DNA from: Bacillus sp. Bos-x628 | Lineage (GTDB): Bacteria; Bacillota; Bacilli; Bacillales; Bacillaceae | Length of the DNA: 64,000 nucleotides | Assembly: GCF_040500475.1 (NCBI RefSeq) | Contig: NZ_CP159358.1 | Coordinates: 1,116,001 to 1,180,000, forward strand | Reading direction: 5' to 3' | In this document: piece after piece, positions 25,609 through 34,258 of the stretch | Position numbering within the stretch: position 1 is the first letter of the stretch | Layout of the letters: the number at the start of each line of letters is the position of its first letter | Position numbers and translations under genes: made by a program | Notes under the pieces: model-generated | Databases searched by the model: none | What the model saw: the letters and a program-made list of their open reading frames with translations, nothing else | What the model was told of the DNA's origin: nothing

Positions 25609-27363
25609 TTATTCATCTGTAGATAGCTTCAAGTTAACACCGATAGCAGTTCCATTCCTTGTTGAATCAGCTACACCAGTAAATGTCCCTGCTTTTCGGT
25701 CAATTAACAATGCTTGAACATTCCCTATATCAATAGGCGAACTTCCAAAGCGATGCCCAAGATCATTTAATTTTGTCCTTACATCAAGAGGGACACCCAC
25801 TTCATAACGATAAGAAGTTAAGCTATCTGTATAAATTCTTGGTTCTTCCACAGCATCCTGAAGCCCCATTTCATATTCAAGCAAATTCAGGATCGTCTGC
25901 GAAACAGAAGCGATGATGGTAGTTCCACCAGGAGATCCAACTGTCATTACAGGTTTCCCATCTTCAAATATAATAGTCGGTGTCATACTTGATAAAGGTC
26001 GTTTATTTGGCTGAACTTCGTTGGCTCCGCCAGGCACTGCATCAAAGTCGGTTAATTCATTGTTTAAGAAAAAACCATACTCTGGTACAAGAATTCCAGT
26101 GCCAAATAACTGTTCAATGGTTGTCGTAAAAGAGACAACATTTCCCCATTGATCCGCAACAGTAAAGTGTGTTGTCTCCCCAATCGTTTTATCTTCTGGC
26201 TGTGAGACAATTGGCAATGGATTCTTTTCGTCCTCATACGCCCAAGGATTACCTGCCTTTGGATTCCGATTGACTTGATCTAATTTAATCAGTGAGGCTC
26301 TTTCAGAAATGTAGTCATCATCTAATAGTCCTTTTAATGGAACATCTACGAATTCGGGGTCACCTGCAAATGCAGCACGGTCTGCATAGGAGAGATGCAT
26401 TGCTTCAGCAAGCAACTGATACTTTTCAAATGATTTGGCATCATATTGGGATAGGTCAAAGTGGTCTAGTAATTTGAGTATTTGTAGCATAAATACACCG
26501 CCTGAGCTTGGAGGAGGCATACTTGCAAGTTGATAGCCTTTATAGTCACCCCAGATTGGCTTGTCAGTCTTCACTTCATAATGGCCAATGTCATCAGTTG
26601 TCATCGTACCACCGAAGTCTTGAACAGTATTTGCAAGCGCTTTTGCTACTTTTCCTTTATAAAACGCTTTACTTCCTTTTTTCGCAATGAGCTTAAACGT
26701 TTTTGCAAGACCTGGCTGGACAAGAAGTTCACCCTCTTTTAACGGTCGATCATCTGGAAGGAATATCGGCGCAGCGGCAGTTTTTCTCAATTTTTCTTGA
26801 TGATCATCAATGGCTTTCGCAAGAACAGAGTCGATTTTAAATCCATCCTCTGCTAGATGAATAGAGGGCTTAATTAATTCCTTCATCGACCGAGTTCCCC
26901 ACCTATCTAATGCTGCTTCAAGACCTTTCACTGTACCTGGAACACCCACTGCATTCCCATGTGTGGATCGTTCAGCAAAAGGGATGACTTTTCCCTCATC
27001 TGTCAAAAACATATCAGGTGTTGCGCCCTGTGGTGCTCGTTCTCTACTATCAATAATGGATGTCTCATTCGTAACACCATCATACACCATCATAAATCCT
27101 CCGCCGCCAATTCCGGACATCATTGGCTCTGTCACATTCAGAGCATACTGTATCGCAACAGCAGCATCAATTGCGTTCCCACCCTTTTTCAATACGTCAG
27201 CACCAATTTCTGATGCAAGCGGATGAGCAGTAGCCACCATGCCATCTTTTCCGACAGCTACTTTATTCCCATGACTTTCTTTTGCAGTGACTTGGCTGAC
27301 AGGCAGGAAAAACGAGAAAGCAACCAGACATATGGACAAAACAGTTAGAGAAATGCGTTTCAT
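25609..27363 (-). CDS. ggt: Gamma-glutamyltranspeptidase
   Basis: Secreted N-terminal-nucleophile hydrolase, 584 residues, that cleaves gamma-glutamyl bonds of glutathione and poly-gamma-glutamate. A Sec signal peptide (KRISLTVLSICLVAFSFFLP, cleavage near ..VTA-KE) starts at the ATG at 27363, which has GGGGTG 9 nt upstream. The large subunit shows GGNAIDAAVAIQYALNVTEP and GIGGGGFMMVY; self-cleavage is expected before the Thr of ETTHFTVAD near residue 395, and the small subunit holds NELTDFD and PLSSMTPTI. Alone in its transcription unit. Confidence 0.93.
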   Translation of the reverse strand: MKRISLTVLSICLVAFSFFLPVSQVTAKESHGNKVAVGKDGMVATAHPLASEIGADVLKKGGNAIDAAVAIQYALNVTEPMMSGIGGGGFMMVYDGVTNETSIIDSRERAPQGATPDMFLTDEGKVIPFAERSTHGNAVGVPGTVKGLEAALDRWGTRSMKELIKPSIHLAEDGFKIDSVLAKAIDDHQEKLRKTAAAPIFLPDDRPLKEGELLVQPGLAKTFKLIAKKGSKAFYKGKVAKALANTVQDFGGTMTTDDIGHYEVKTDKPIWGDYKGYQLASMPPPSSGGVFMLQILKLLDHFDLSQYDAKSFEKYQLLAEAMHLSYADRAAFAGDPEFVDVPLKGLLDDDYISERASLIKLDQVNRNPKAGNPWAYEDEKNPLPIVSQPEDKTIGETTHFTVADQWGNVVSFTTTIEQLFGTGILVPEYGFFLNNELTDFDAVPGGANEVQPNKRPLSSMTPTIIFEDGKPVMTVGSPGGTTIIASVSQTILNLLEYEMGLQDAVEEPRIYTDSLTSYRYEVGVPLDVRTKLNDLGHRFGSSPIDIGNVQALLIDRKAGTFTGVADSTRNGTAIGVNLKLSTDE

Positions 27364-27561
27364 GAGCCACAACACCCCTTCCATATTCTTACTTTGACCT
27401 TACCTACTTCTTGACCAGAATACAATAGATTATTCAAAAATTTCAAATTTTTTCATTCTAACATCCTACATAATTCAAATAAAACACGCTTTTTCAAAAC
27501 ATATGACATGCACAAAAAGAAGGTATAAAGACATAATGTTTTCAAGTATTTGCCTTAACGG

Positions 27562-27567
27562 TATAAT
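27562..27567 (+). promoter_or_regulatory. Promoter -10 of the ASCH gene
   Basis: TATAAT at 27562-27567 with a weak upstream -35. A start point near 27574 would make the upstream in-frame ATG (27574) leaderless, favouring the GTG at 27595. Confidence 0.55.
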
Positions 27568-27594
27568 AAACACATGACAAAGGGGGAAAAAACG

Positions 27595-28053
27595 GTGAAC
27601 CACAAAAGCAAAATATTTTGGGAAACGTATTGGGAAGAGAAATCAGAAAAAGCACCAGCTAACACATTTGTTTCGGCTTGGGCATTTGGTGCAGATCCAG
27701 ATCACTTACTTGACCTTGTACAGCAAGGAAAAAAAACAGCCACTTGTTCTGGATATATTTTTTATGAAAAGGAACAGGAGCCACTTCCGAAGGCTGGGCA
27801 ATATGCGATCATTTTGGACAGCAAGGAAGAACCTAAAGCCATCATCGAGATTACGCATGTAGATGTGATGCCAATGAATGAAGTCCCTGAATCATTTGCA
27901 CAAGCAGAAGGTGAAGGCGACCTATCATATGACTATTGGTATAGAGTCCATAAAGAATTCTTCACAGAAGCACTCAAGCCGTTCGGATTAGACTTTAAAG
28001 AAGACATGCTTCTTGTTTGTGAACGTTTTAAACTGATTCATTCAGCTTCTTAA
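27595..28053 (+). CDS. ASCH-domain protein
   Basis: Protein of 152 residues made mostly of an ASCH domain (PUA-like beta barrel thought to bind RNA or nucleosides). Visible motifs are GKKTATCSGYIFYEKE near residue 44 (the family G-x-K-x-x-T/S motif), QYAIILDSKEEPKAIIEIT and a C-terminal DYWYRVHKEFFTEAL. The E. coli relative YqfB hydrolyses N4-acetylcytidine, but larger Bacillus ASCH proteins are uncharacterised. GTG start chosen for the AAAGGGGGA site 7 nt upstream. Monocistronic. Confidence 0.82.
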   Translation: MNHKSKIFWETYWEEKSEKAPANTFVSAWAFGADPDHLLDLVQQGKKTATCSGYIFYEKEQEPLPKAGQYAIILDSKEEPKAIIEITHVDVMPMNEVPESFAQAEGEGDLSYDYWYRVHKEFFTEALKPFGLDFKEDMLLVCERFKLIHSAS

Positions 28054-28060
28054 CCTTTAA

Positions 28061-28087
28061 GCGGCGCCAAAAACGGGCCGTTTTTTA
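28061..28087 (+). terminator. Terminator after the ASCH gene
   Basis: GC-rich stem (GCGGC / GCCGT around AAAAACG) followed by TTTTTTA. Confidence 0.6.
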
Positions 28088-28194
28088 CTTTCTGAAAAAG
28101 GTGTGTTGAGTTTTCATCTTTAGGTCAGAATAAGATCAAATAGAAAAAGTGAAGAAATTTTCGACTACACCTGTTTTTTTTCGACAAAAGAATA

Positions 28195-28200
28195 TATAAT
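28195..28200 (+). promoter_or_regulatory. Probable ykaA-pit promoter -10
   Basis: TATAAT at 28195-28200, 47 bp before the ykaA start; the -35 is poor (TGTTTT). Confidence 0.45.
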
Positions 28201-28246
28201 TATTTGATGTGTGCATTGTCTCATTTATACAATGGAGGGTTTTTAC

Positions 28247-28864
28247 ATGTTCAAAAGAAAAAAAGACAAGTTTTCACTCTTGTTAACGGAAATTGCTAAA
28301 AATTTAGATGAAACTGCTGAATATTTTGTTAGCTATAAAGTGACAAATCAAACCACTCTGAAAGAATTTTCTGACACATTGAAGGAATATGAAACAAAAG
28401 GTGATAATCATGTTCATACCATGATTAAAGAGCTGAACAAAGCCTTTATTACACCGATTGAGCGTGAAGATATTCTTCAATTAACAAATAGTCTCGATGA
28501 TGTTTTAGATGGTATTGAGCATTTTTCAGCTACCATGGAGATTTATTCGCTGACCAGCTCAGACGAACATATCGACAAATTCAGTCATTACATTAGAGAA
28601 TGCGCAAAAGAAATTTTAATCACAATTGAATTACTGGCTGAAAATCGCTTAAATGATATTCAACCGCACGCAATCAAAATCAAAGAGATTGAGCATAATT
28701 GTGACAATCTTTATCGTAAATCACTGAAGAACTTGTTTGGTAAAGAGACAGATCCGATTAAGGTCATTCAATACAAAGAAATTTACGAAACACTTGAAGA
28801 AATCGCTGATTCCTGTCAAAGTGTTGCCAACAACCTAGAAACTATTATTATGAAGAATGCGTAA
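28247..28864 (+). CDS. ykaA: PhoU-like accessory protein YkaA (DUF47)
   Basis: DUF47/PhoU-fold protein, 205 residues, nearly all helical. Acidic metal-binding repeats of the PhoU type are seen: EYETKGDNHVHTMIKELNKA near residue 43 and KEIEHNCDNLYRKSLKNLF near 147. Starts at the ATG 28247 after GGAGG. Such proteins are found fused to or next to Pit-family phosphate transporters and are thought to modulate them. It precedes pit by 15 bp. Confidence 0.88.
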   Translation: MFKRKKDKFSLLLTEIAKNLDETAEYFVSYKVTNQTTLKEFSDTLKEYETKGDNHVHTMIKELNKAFITPIEREDILQLTNSLDDVLDGIEHFSATMEIYSLTSSDEHIDKFSHYIRECAKEILITIELLAENRLNDIQPHAIKIKEIEHNCDNLYRKSLKNLFGKETDPIKVIQYKEIYETLEEIADSCQSVANNLETIIMKNA

Positions 28865-28879
28865 CGGGGTTAGTTTAAC

Positions 28880-29878
28880 ATGGACATATTAATTATCCTT
28901 ACCGTACTTATCGTCATTTTTGCACTTGCTTTTGATTTCATTAATGGATTTCACGATACAGCAAATGCCATTGCAACTTCTGTTTCAACGAAAGCTTTAA
29001 AACCAAGACATGCGATTATCATGGCAGCGCTTATGAACTTCTTAGGAGCCATGACATTTACTGGTGTTGCAAAATCCATTACAAAGGACATCGCAGATCC
29101 ATTTACTCTTCAAAACGGTTCTGTCGTCATTTTGGCTGCATTGATTGCAGCCATTACTTGGAACTTGCTTACTTGGTATTACGGGATTCCGAGTAGCTCT
29201 TCACATGCACTAATCGGATCGATTGCTGGGGCTGTTGTTGCCTCTGCCGGTTTTGGCGCTTTAAATTATTCGGGGTTCATTAAAATCATTCAAGCACTTT
29301 TAATCTCACCTGTCCTTGCTTTTGTCGTGGGATACATTGTTTATACCATTATTAAATTGATTTTCAGAAATAACAATCTCGCAAAAACAAATAAACAGTT
29401 CAGACGTGTTCAAATTTTAACAGCGGCACTTCAATCCTATACTCATGGAACAAACGATGCGCAAAAAGCGATGGGGATTATCACCATGGCCTTAATTGCT
29501 GGTAACTTGCATACAACAGATGATATTCCATTTTGGGTTCAATTCTCTTGTGCGTTTGCAATGGGACTTGGTACTTCTGTTGGCGGCTGGAAGATCATTA
29601 AAACAGTCGGTGGTAAAATTATGAAAATACGTCCAGTAAACGGTGTTTCTGCTGATTTAACTGGGGCAGCCATTATTTTTGGTGCGACTTTCATCCACTT
29701 ACCTGTTAGTACAACACATGTTATCTCCTCATCTATTTTGGGCGTAGGTTCTGCTCACAGAGTAAAGGGGGTAAACTGGGGTACAGCAAAACGCATGCTC
29801 GTCACTTGGGTCATCACATTGCCGATTTCAGGAACATTAGGGGCCCTCATATACTTTATATTAAACGCTATTATTTAA
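28880..29878 (+). CDS. pit: Low-affinity inorganic phosphate transporter Pit
   Basis: PiT-family (Na+ or H+/phosphate) permease, 332 residues, about 10 membrane spans. The two inverted-repeat signatures are present: FDFINGFHDTANAIATSVST near residue 15 and QSYTHGTNDAQKAMGII near residue 187, each with the essential Asn-Asp/His-Asp pair. Also PSSSSHALIGSIAG and PVSTTHVISSSILG. Co-transcribed with ykaA. Confidence 0.93.
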   Translation: MDILIILTVLIVIFALAFDFINGFHDTANAIATSVSTKALKPRHAIIMAALMNFLGAMTFTGVAKSITKDIADPFTLQNGSVVILAALIAAITWNLLTWYYGIPSSSSHALIGSIAGAVVASAGFGALNYSGFIKIIQALLISPVLAFVVGYIVYTIIKLIFRNNNLAKTNKQFRRVQILTAALQSYTHGTNDAQKAMGIITMALIAGNLHTTDDIPFWVQFSCAFAMGLGTSVGGWKIIKTVGGKIMKIRPVNGVSADLTGAAIIFGATFIHLPVSTTHVISSSILGVGSAHRVKGVNWGTAKRMLVTWVITLPISGTLGALIYFILNAII

Positions 29879-29881
29879 CTC

Positions 29882-29911
29882 AAACTGCTTGGTCTTACAG
29901 GCAGTTTTTTT
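29882..29911 (+). terminator. pit terminator
   Basis: Stem AAACTGC / GCAGTTT with a long loop and T-run. Confidence 0.75.
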
Positions 29912-29981
29912 CATGTGGCAGGTTTTCTAAACATACCCATAGAAGTAAAAGATATTCACTTGTTTATGGGAGAGAATATAC

Positions 29982-30752
29982 ATGCTGTTATTTTTTCAGT
30001 TTGCTGTATGGTTTTTATTAGGGGCCCTTGCTGTTTATGTTTTTGCTGTGTGGCGATATGAACAGAAAGTCAAAGAGAAAATGTTTGCGATTCGTAAAAC
30101 GTGGTATTTGATCTATGTAGCAGGTGCTGTTGTTTACTGGACAAATGATCCCTCATCGATCTTTACAGATTGGATGCATTATCTGATTATCGCCGTCTTT
30201 TTTGCTTTAACAGATGCTTTTATTTTTCTCAGCTCCTATATTAAAAAACTTGGAAATCATGAGATAGAAACCGACACGCATCAGCTCCTCGAAGAAAATA
30301 ACGATCTTCTCCATTCTTACCTCAATAAATTAAAAACGTACCAATACCTATTGAAAAACGAGCCGATTCATGTATATTATGGAAGTACAGAAGCATATAT
30401 AGAGGGAATCGAGCGGCTGATTGATTCATTTGCAGAAAAAATGAATATACAAGCGGTCCTTTGTCCATATGATGCGCAAGAACAAAAAGATGATCTGCTT
30501 CGGACATTCGATCAGCGATTTTCGATTCAGGCGAAGCTTGACAGGCAGGAAGTTTATTACGATGATTACGGCAAATTGGTCCTCATCCCATTTTCAGTGG
30601 CAGATGCACACTTTGTAATTAAACTGACCTCTGACGATATTGTCACTGAGTTTGATTATTTATTAATGACCTCACTTACAACGATTTATGACTTGATCTT
30701 GCCTGACGAAGAGGAAGGTGATGAAGATGGAACATGCACTTCAAGGGGATAA
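29982..30752 (+). CDS. spoIISA: SpoIISA membrane toxin
   Basis: Toxin of the SpoIISAB system, 256 residues. Three N-terminal membrane helices (about 1-23, 38-56, 62-82) are followed by a cytosolic GAF-like domain (90-240) with the highly conserved LKTYQYLLKNEPIHVYYGS and KLTSDDIVTEFDYLLMTSL. In B. subtilis it causes membrane damage and plasmolysis during sporulation when not bound by SpoIISB. The 3' end overlaps spoIISB by 26 bp, and its tail is longer than the B. subtilis one. GGGAGAG precedes the ATG. Confidence 0.93.
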   Translation: MLLFFQFAVWFLLGALAVYVFAVWRYEQKVKEKMFAIRKTWYLIYVAGAVVYWTNDPSSIFTDWMHYLIIAVFFALTDAFIFLSSYIKKLGNHEIETDTHQLLEENNDLLHSYLNKLKTYQYLLKNEPIHVYYGSTEAYIEGIERLIDSFAEKMNIQAVLCPYDAQEQKDDLLRTFDQRFSIQAKLDRQEVYYDDYGKLVLIPFSVADAHFVIKLTSDDIVTEFDYLLMTSLTTIYDLILPDEEEGDEDGTCTSRG

Positions 30753-30897
30753 CAACAATCGTAAAAAAAACCCTTTTAAAATTTTAAAAAGGAAACGGCA
30801 CATCAGTATGGCCGATTACAAAGTAAGCCCTCATACAGAGCGGATTTTCAAAAAAAATGAACAGCTCCTAGACGAGTATAAGAATAAAAAAGTTTGA
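30727..30897 (+). CDS. spoIISB: SpoIISB antitoxin
   Basis: Hydrophilic, basic 56-residue protein, the same length as B. subtilis SpoIISB. The conserved blocks are KPFKILK-like (NPFKILKRKR) near residue 15 and YKVSPHTERIFKKNEQLLDE near residue 31. It binds and neutralises the cytosolic domain of SpoIISA. Start overlaps the toxin frame; AGGTGATGAAG provides the ribosome site inside spoIISA. Antitoxins of this type are unstructured until bound. Confidence 0.92.
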   Translation: MEHALQGDNNNRKKNPFKILKRKRHISMADYKVSPHTERIFKKNEQLLDEYKNKKV

Positions 30898-30905
30898 CCA
30901 CACTA

Positions 30906-30943
30906 AAGGGCGCGGAACTACACCGCGTCCTTATTCCATTTTT
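30906..30943 (+). terminator. Hairpin after spoIISB
   Basis: Stem GGGCGCGG / CCGCGTCC with a short T-containing tail (TTATTCCATTTTT); may allow some read-through into the small ORF. Confidence 0.55.
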
Positions 30944-30994
30944 ACATATGCACGCATACAATAAATCACACGCTATAACAATTGAGGTGTCTAA

Positions 30995-31126
30995 ATGAAA
31001 AAGAAAATCAAACAATTGAGATATGTCGAGTTTGCTGAATTTCAGTTATCCCCCTATTTTCGTCAATTAAATAAAAAAAGTAAATTCGCTATCCAAACGT
31101 ATAAACAGAAAAACTCACTTGTTTAA
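30995..31126 (+). CDS. Small basic protein downstream of SpoIISAB, possible SpoIISC counterpart
   Basis: A 43-codon frame beginning MKKKIKQLRYVEFAEFQLSP and ending QKNSLV, with GAGGTG 5 nt before the ATG. The product is strongly basic and without a membrane segment. A third gene, spoIISC, encoding a peptide of about this size downstream of spoIISB has been described in B. subtilis as an additional antitoxin; position and size match, but I cannot check sequence similarity from memory. It ends where the decayed amidase begins on the other strand. Confidence 0.55.
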   Translation: MKKKIKQLRYVEFAEFQLSPYFRQLNKKSKFAIQTYKQKNSLV

Positions 31127-32003
31127 CAATTCAAGTAGTTTTCGCTTCGTCTCTTGGCCGTATATCTCGTCTCTTTGGAGATTCGTTGAAAACGAGCTAC
31201 CGCATTAGCTGTTTTTTCTCCATCAATACCATCTTCCCCTTTGTCTACAGCTTTTTGATCAGGATAAAAATAAAACAGCGACAAGTGCTTTTTGTACAAG
31301 ACGTACACGCTTCCCTTTCGTAAATGGTGAAGTAGCTTTGAAACTCCCGTCCGGAAGTACTTTTTATTTCGATATATTTTGAGAATTTGTCCAATTTAAA
31401 TCATGTTCGATTGCTGATCTGATTCCATTGCCAATCACTGACCGAAACACTGTGTGCTTTTTGCAACACTGGTGAATGTATCTTCTTTTTTGATCACATA
31501 CGTTTTGACCATCTCCGAATCACCTGCTGGTTCAATCCCTCTTTTGAATTCATCCCATGATGATAAAAGAAGGCAAGGACATGCTTTTCCAGACCAATGC
31601 TGATGTGTAACCACATTTGAAAGAGGTATATCATATATTCGCAATAATTTAGAATCAGCCATTGGGCATGTTTAACGGCTTGCTGAAAATCCCCATCATC
31701 ATTTTCGAAAATTTCAATTCCGATAGATTACTGATTGCCGTTTCCATAACCATCCCCTGCGTGCCAACTGCTTTTATTTAAGGAAAAATGTTGAAAAATT
31801 TCATGATCATCTACTGTAAAGTGCCGGCTCACCCCTGTCTTTGCACGTTTGACATAAGCTGCATGACTTTTCGCAGCCCCTTTTGATGTATTTATCTGTG
31901 TTGTGCACAGTCGTCATTGCATAACCCGATCCATTTCCAATTGGAATAAAATCTTGATAAATTTGTCTATTCACACTTCTCATCAATTGGTGGAAATCGT
32001 AAG
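31127..32003 (-). pseudogene. xlyA: Decayed PBSX-type amidase xlyA
   Basis: Pieces of an N-acetylmuramoyl-L-alanine amidase spread over three frames on the minus strand, in the correct order: IYQDFIPIGNGSGYAMTTVH (start; compare IIQDFIPVG in XlyA), SRHFTVDDHEIFQHFSLNKS then WHAGDG, HQHWSGKACP near 31600 (the Zn-ligand HKxWSGKxCP segment), SEMVKTYVIKKEDTFTSVAK (LysM) and LFYFYPDQKAVDKGEDGIDG with ANAVARFQ (peptidoglycan-binding repeat). At least four frameshifts or stops. In B. subtilis xlyA is the last gene of prophage PBSX and the neighbour of spoIISB, exactly as here. Confidence 0.88.
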
Positions 32004-32023
32004 ACAAATTTTATTTGTTTAAT

Positions 32024-32041
32024 TGACAGAAATATGGTAAA
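32024..32041 (+). promoter_or_regulatory. Possible xkdA promoter
   Basis: Plus-strand TTGTTT then 17 bp to TAAAAT just upstream of a 210 bp leader before xkdA. No GATAC-type Xre operator was recognised. Confidence 0.4.
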
Positions 32042-32251
32042 ATTTGAATCAATCCTCAAGTTTTTCTATATGAGAATGAAAAAATAAACAAAAAAGCAGG
32101 AAATAATTCCATGTTTCTTTACTTTTATGTTAAAATTGTTCAAAACAAGCCGATATAAAAAATAAAACGATTACTTCATTAGCTGTTTAGTCCTATACGG
32201 ACTTTTCTTTTACACCAAAAATAGAACATACGTTTGCTTGGAGGTTTTTCA

Positions 32252-32836
32252 ATGACTGGTTTTTTAACCCATTTAGAAGAAGATATTCAGCGATTATACA
32301 CTCAGCTTCAATTATACGGTCCTGCATACATGGATATACAGAGGATCGCATCTGAATTTAATATCTGGGTTCACTATGAGGAAACCGGCAGTATGATGAT
32401 CAAACATCAGGGTCTATACAGTATTATTTTAAACAGGTCCCTGTCATCAGAAGAACAATGGCAGGATTTTGCCCATGAGCTTTGTCATGTCTTAAAGCAT
32501 ACAGGCAACCACTTCAAGATGCACAAGCTTTTTCGTGAGCTGCAAGAATTTCAAGCAAAACAATTTATGTATCACTTTTGTGTCCCTACATTTATGCTGC
32601 TGCAAATGAAGCTGCCAAATCTTCGGCAGCAGGCCATTCAGCATATCGCTCAAACATTTCATGTGACATGGGCATTTGCTGAAAAACGAATAGCATTATT
32701 CGAGCAGCGTAGATTGGGGATCCGATTTCAAAAGGAATTTACTTCTTACTTCATTAAAGCGGAGAAGGTAGCCGAAAAAGACGCCGTCTATCAAACAGAT
32801 TTTAAAGCTTCCCACAAGGCAGAGATTTATTCATAA
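32252..32836 (+). CDS. xkdA: XkdA, ImmA/IrrE-type metalloprotease of PBSX
   Basis: Protein of 194 residues with the zinc-metallopeptidase signature FAHELCHVLKHTG near residue 78 (HExxH) and a downstream Glu in ELQEFQAKQFMYHFCVP, the ImmA/IrrE pattern with 'Q-E-x-x-A' helix. Such proteases cleave or antagonise Xre-type repressors to induce mobile elements. XkdA is the first gene of PBSX in B. subtilis, transcribed away from the Xre gene. Here no xre or other phage gene remains beside it, yet the frame is intact. Start at 32252 after GGAGG. Confidence 0.85.
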   Translation: MTGFLTHLEEDIQRLYTQLQLYGPAYMDIQRIASEFNIWVHYEETGSMMIKHQGLYSIILNRSLSSEEQWQDFAHELCHVLKHTGNHFKMHKLFRELQEFQAKQFMYHFCVPTFMLLQMKLPNLRQQAIQHIAQTFHVTWAFAEKRIALFEQRRLGIRFQKEFTSYFIKAEKVAEKDAVYQTDFKASHKAEIYS

Positions 32837-33450
32837 AGACTCAATACTTGTTTAAGAACACTTGTGTATTTATAAAATAATTCATTTTGTGTGTCACGCC
32901 TATTTCGCCGTCTAAAGTCATCAAAGAATGCCATTCTTTGTGCCCGGCTAATTTCAATCTGCACACTTTGACCTGTGAGGCATTGATTATTAATATTCTG
33001 AGGATGTGTTCCTGAAAACTGATCAGACTCAGATAGCAGCAATGCTTGAAATCCATTCATCGTTAAAAGTCTCGCTGCTTCGGCTGCTTTTACACGATCT
33101 GTTCCTCCAACTAAGTTTAAACACACTTCTGTTTCTCCGTAGCCATGAAGTGCAAATGTATAATGATGTGTATGTACCTGAGAAAGACAGATCGGTTCGT
33201 CAAAGCGTGTGCTAGTAATATGAAGGACTTGATTACCTTTCACCTTAAGACCCTCGAATAGATACATAGAATGTTCGCTTGCTAATTCTTGGACAAGCTC
33301 ACTCACGCCTGATTCAATTCCTCCGGCATGTGGTGACAATACAAGTAGCTGATCACCTTTCCGCTTGTGAAGAATTTGATAATCAATGCCTTTTCTTTCA
33401 TGAGCGGAAAGCTCTTCATAGTTTTGATACGTATCTTTTATTTTCATCAT
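32827..33450 (-). CDS. yjqB: Poly-gamma-glutamate hydrolase family protein YjqB
   Basis: Protein of 207 residues of the DUF867/PghP family, related to phage enzymes that degrade poly-gamma-glutamate with a zinc-carboxypeptidase-like fold. Likely Zn ligands are in LSPHAGGIESGVSELV near residue 40 and FALHGYGE near residue 103. No signal peptide. Adjacent to xkdA as in B. subtilis (yjqB-yjqC-xkdA); yjqC is absent. It overlaps xkdA by 10 bp tail-to-tail. Confidence 0.87.
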   Translation of the reverse strand: MMKIKDTYQNYEELSAHERKGIDYQILHKRKGDQLLVLSPHAGGIESGVSELVQELASEHSMYLFEGLKVKGNQVLHITSTRFDEPICLSQVHTHHYTFALHGYGETEVCLNLVGGTDRVKAAEAARLLTMNGFQALLLSESDQFSGTHPQNINNQCLTGQSVQIEISRAQRMAFFDDFRRRNRRDTQNELFYKYTSVLKQVLSLYE

Positions 33451-33702
33451 TCAATTTGCTCCAATTCCTCTAGATGAAAATAAGTCTACTTGATCACAAA
33501 ATCTTTTGTAAAGATCATTTTAGACACATCCACCAAATCACATTTTTTAGAATCCTTATATTTTCCTGATAATGACGCTATCTGTTGTATTTTGAGAAAA
33601 AATAACCGATAATTGAATTGTATAGAATGATTGGACTTGATGAATCTTTTGTATTCTTTTCTCATATATTAGAAGTATTGCAATCTACATCTGGAGGAAT
33701 CC

Positions 33703-34074
33703 ATGTTTAAAAAGAAAACCCCCGTCATACTTATCGTTTTGTTCCTTAGCTTCGCTGGGATTATTTACTGGAAATGTTTTGCTCTTCAAGGCGTTTCTCA
33801 CGGAACATTCATTCGCTCCATGCCATCACCAGACGGCACATATATTATCAATACCTATAGACATAGCGGAGGAAAATTAAAGGAGAGCGCAGTCAGAGCA
33901 GAAATTGAAAACAAAATCACCCACCGAAAAAAGACCATTTACTGGAAATATCCTGATAAAGATCCTCTAATCAAATGGAAAAATACACAACTTGTTCAAA
34001 TTGGAAATGAGCTTTTAAATGTTGTAAAAGGGGAAACGTATGATTATCGCTATGATAAAGCATCTAGAAAATAA
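33703..34074 (+). CDS. Membrane-anchored DUF5412-like protein
   Basis: Small protein of 123 residues with one N-terminal membrane helix (PVILIVLFLSFAGIIYW) and an outward beta-rich domain carrying SPDGTYIINTYRHSGG near residue 46, RKKTIYWKYPDKDP near 87 and IKWKNTQLVQIG. This pattern resembles the DUF5412 family of unknown role in Firmicutes. Good GGAGG site and its own terminator, so monocistronic. Confidence 0.7.
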   Translation: MFKKKTPVILIVLFLSFAGIIYWKCFALQGVSHGTFIRSMPSPDGTYIINTYRHSGGKLKESAVRAEIENKITHRKKTIYWKYPDKDPLIKWKNTQLVQIGNELLNVVKGETYDYRYDKASRK

Positions 34075-34086
34075 GATTTAAGTAAC

Positions 34087-34124
34087 AAAAAAACGAACCC
34101 TCTTTGGATTCGTTTTTTGTTACG
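34087..34124 (+). terminator. Terminator after the DUF5412-like gene
   Basis: Stem AAAAAACGAACCC / GGATTCGTTTTTT. Confidence 0.8.
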
Positions 34125-34193
34125 TTGACATGATTTTTTGCATACTCAAGCTGAAGACAACGTATATAATTGATAAAAACAAGTGAAACCCCC

Positions 34194-34223
34194 GCTTTTA
34201 CTCGAAGTAAGAGCGGGGGTTTG
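34194..34223 (-). terminator. Terminator of flagellin gene 1
   Basis: Strong stem AAACCCCCGCTCTTAC / GTAAAAGCGGGGGTTT downstream of the flagellin stop on the minus strand. Confidence 0.85.
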
Positions 34224-34258
34224 TCTATGGTTTGAAAGCCCCTTAATGGAGCATATCA

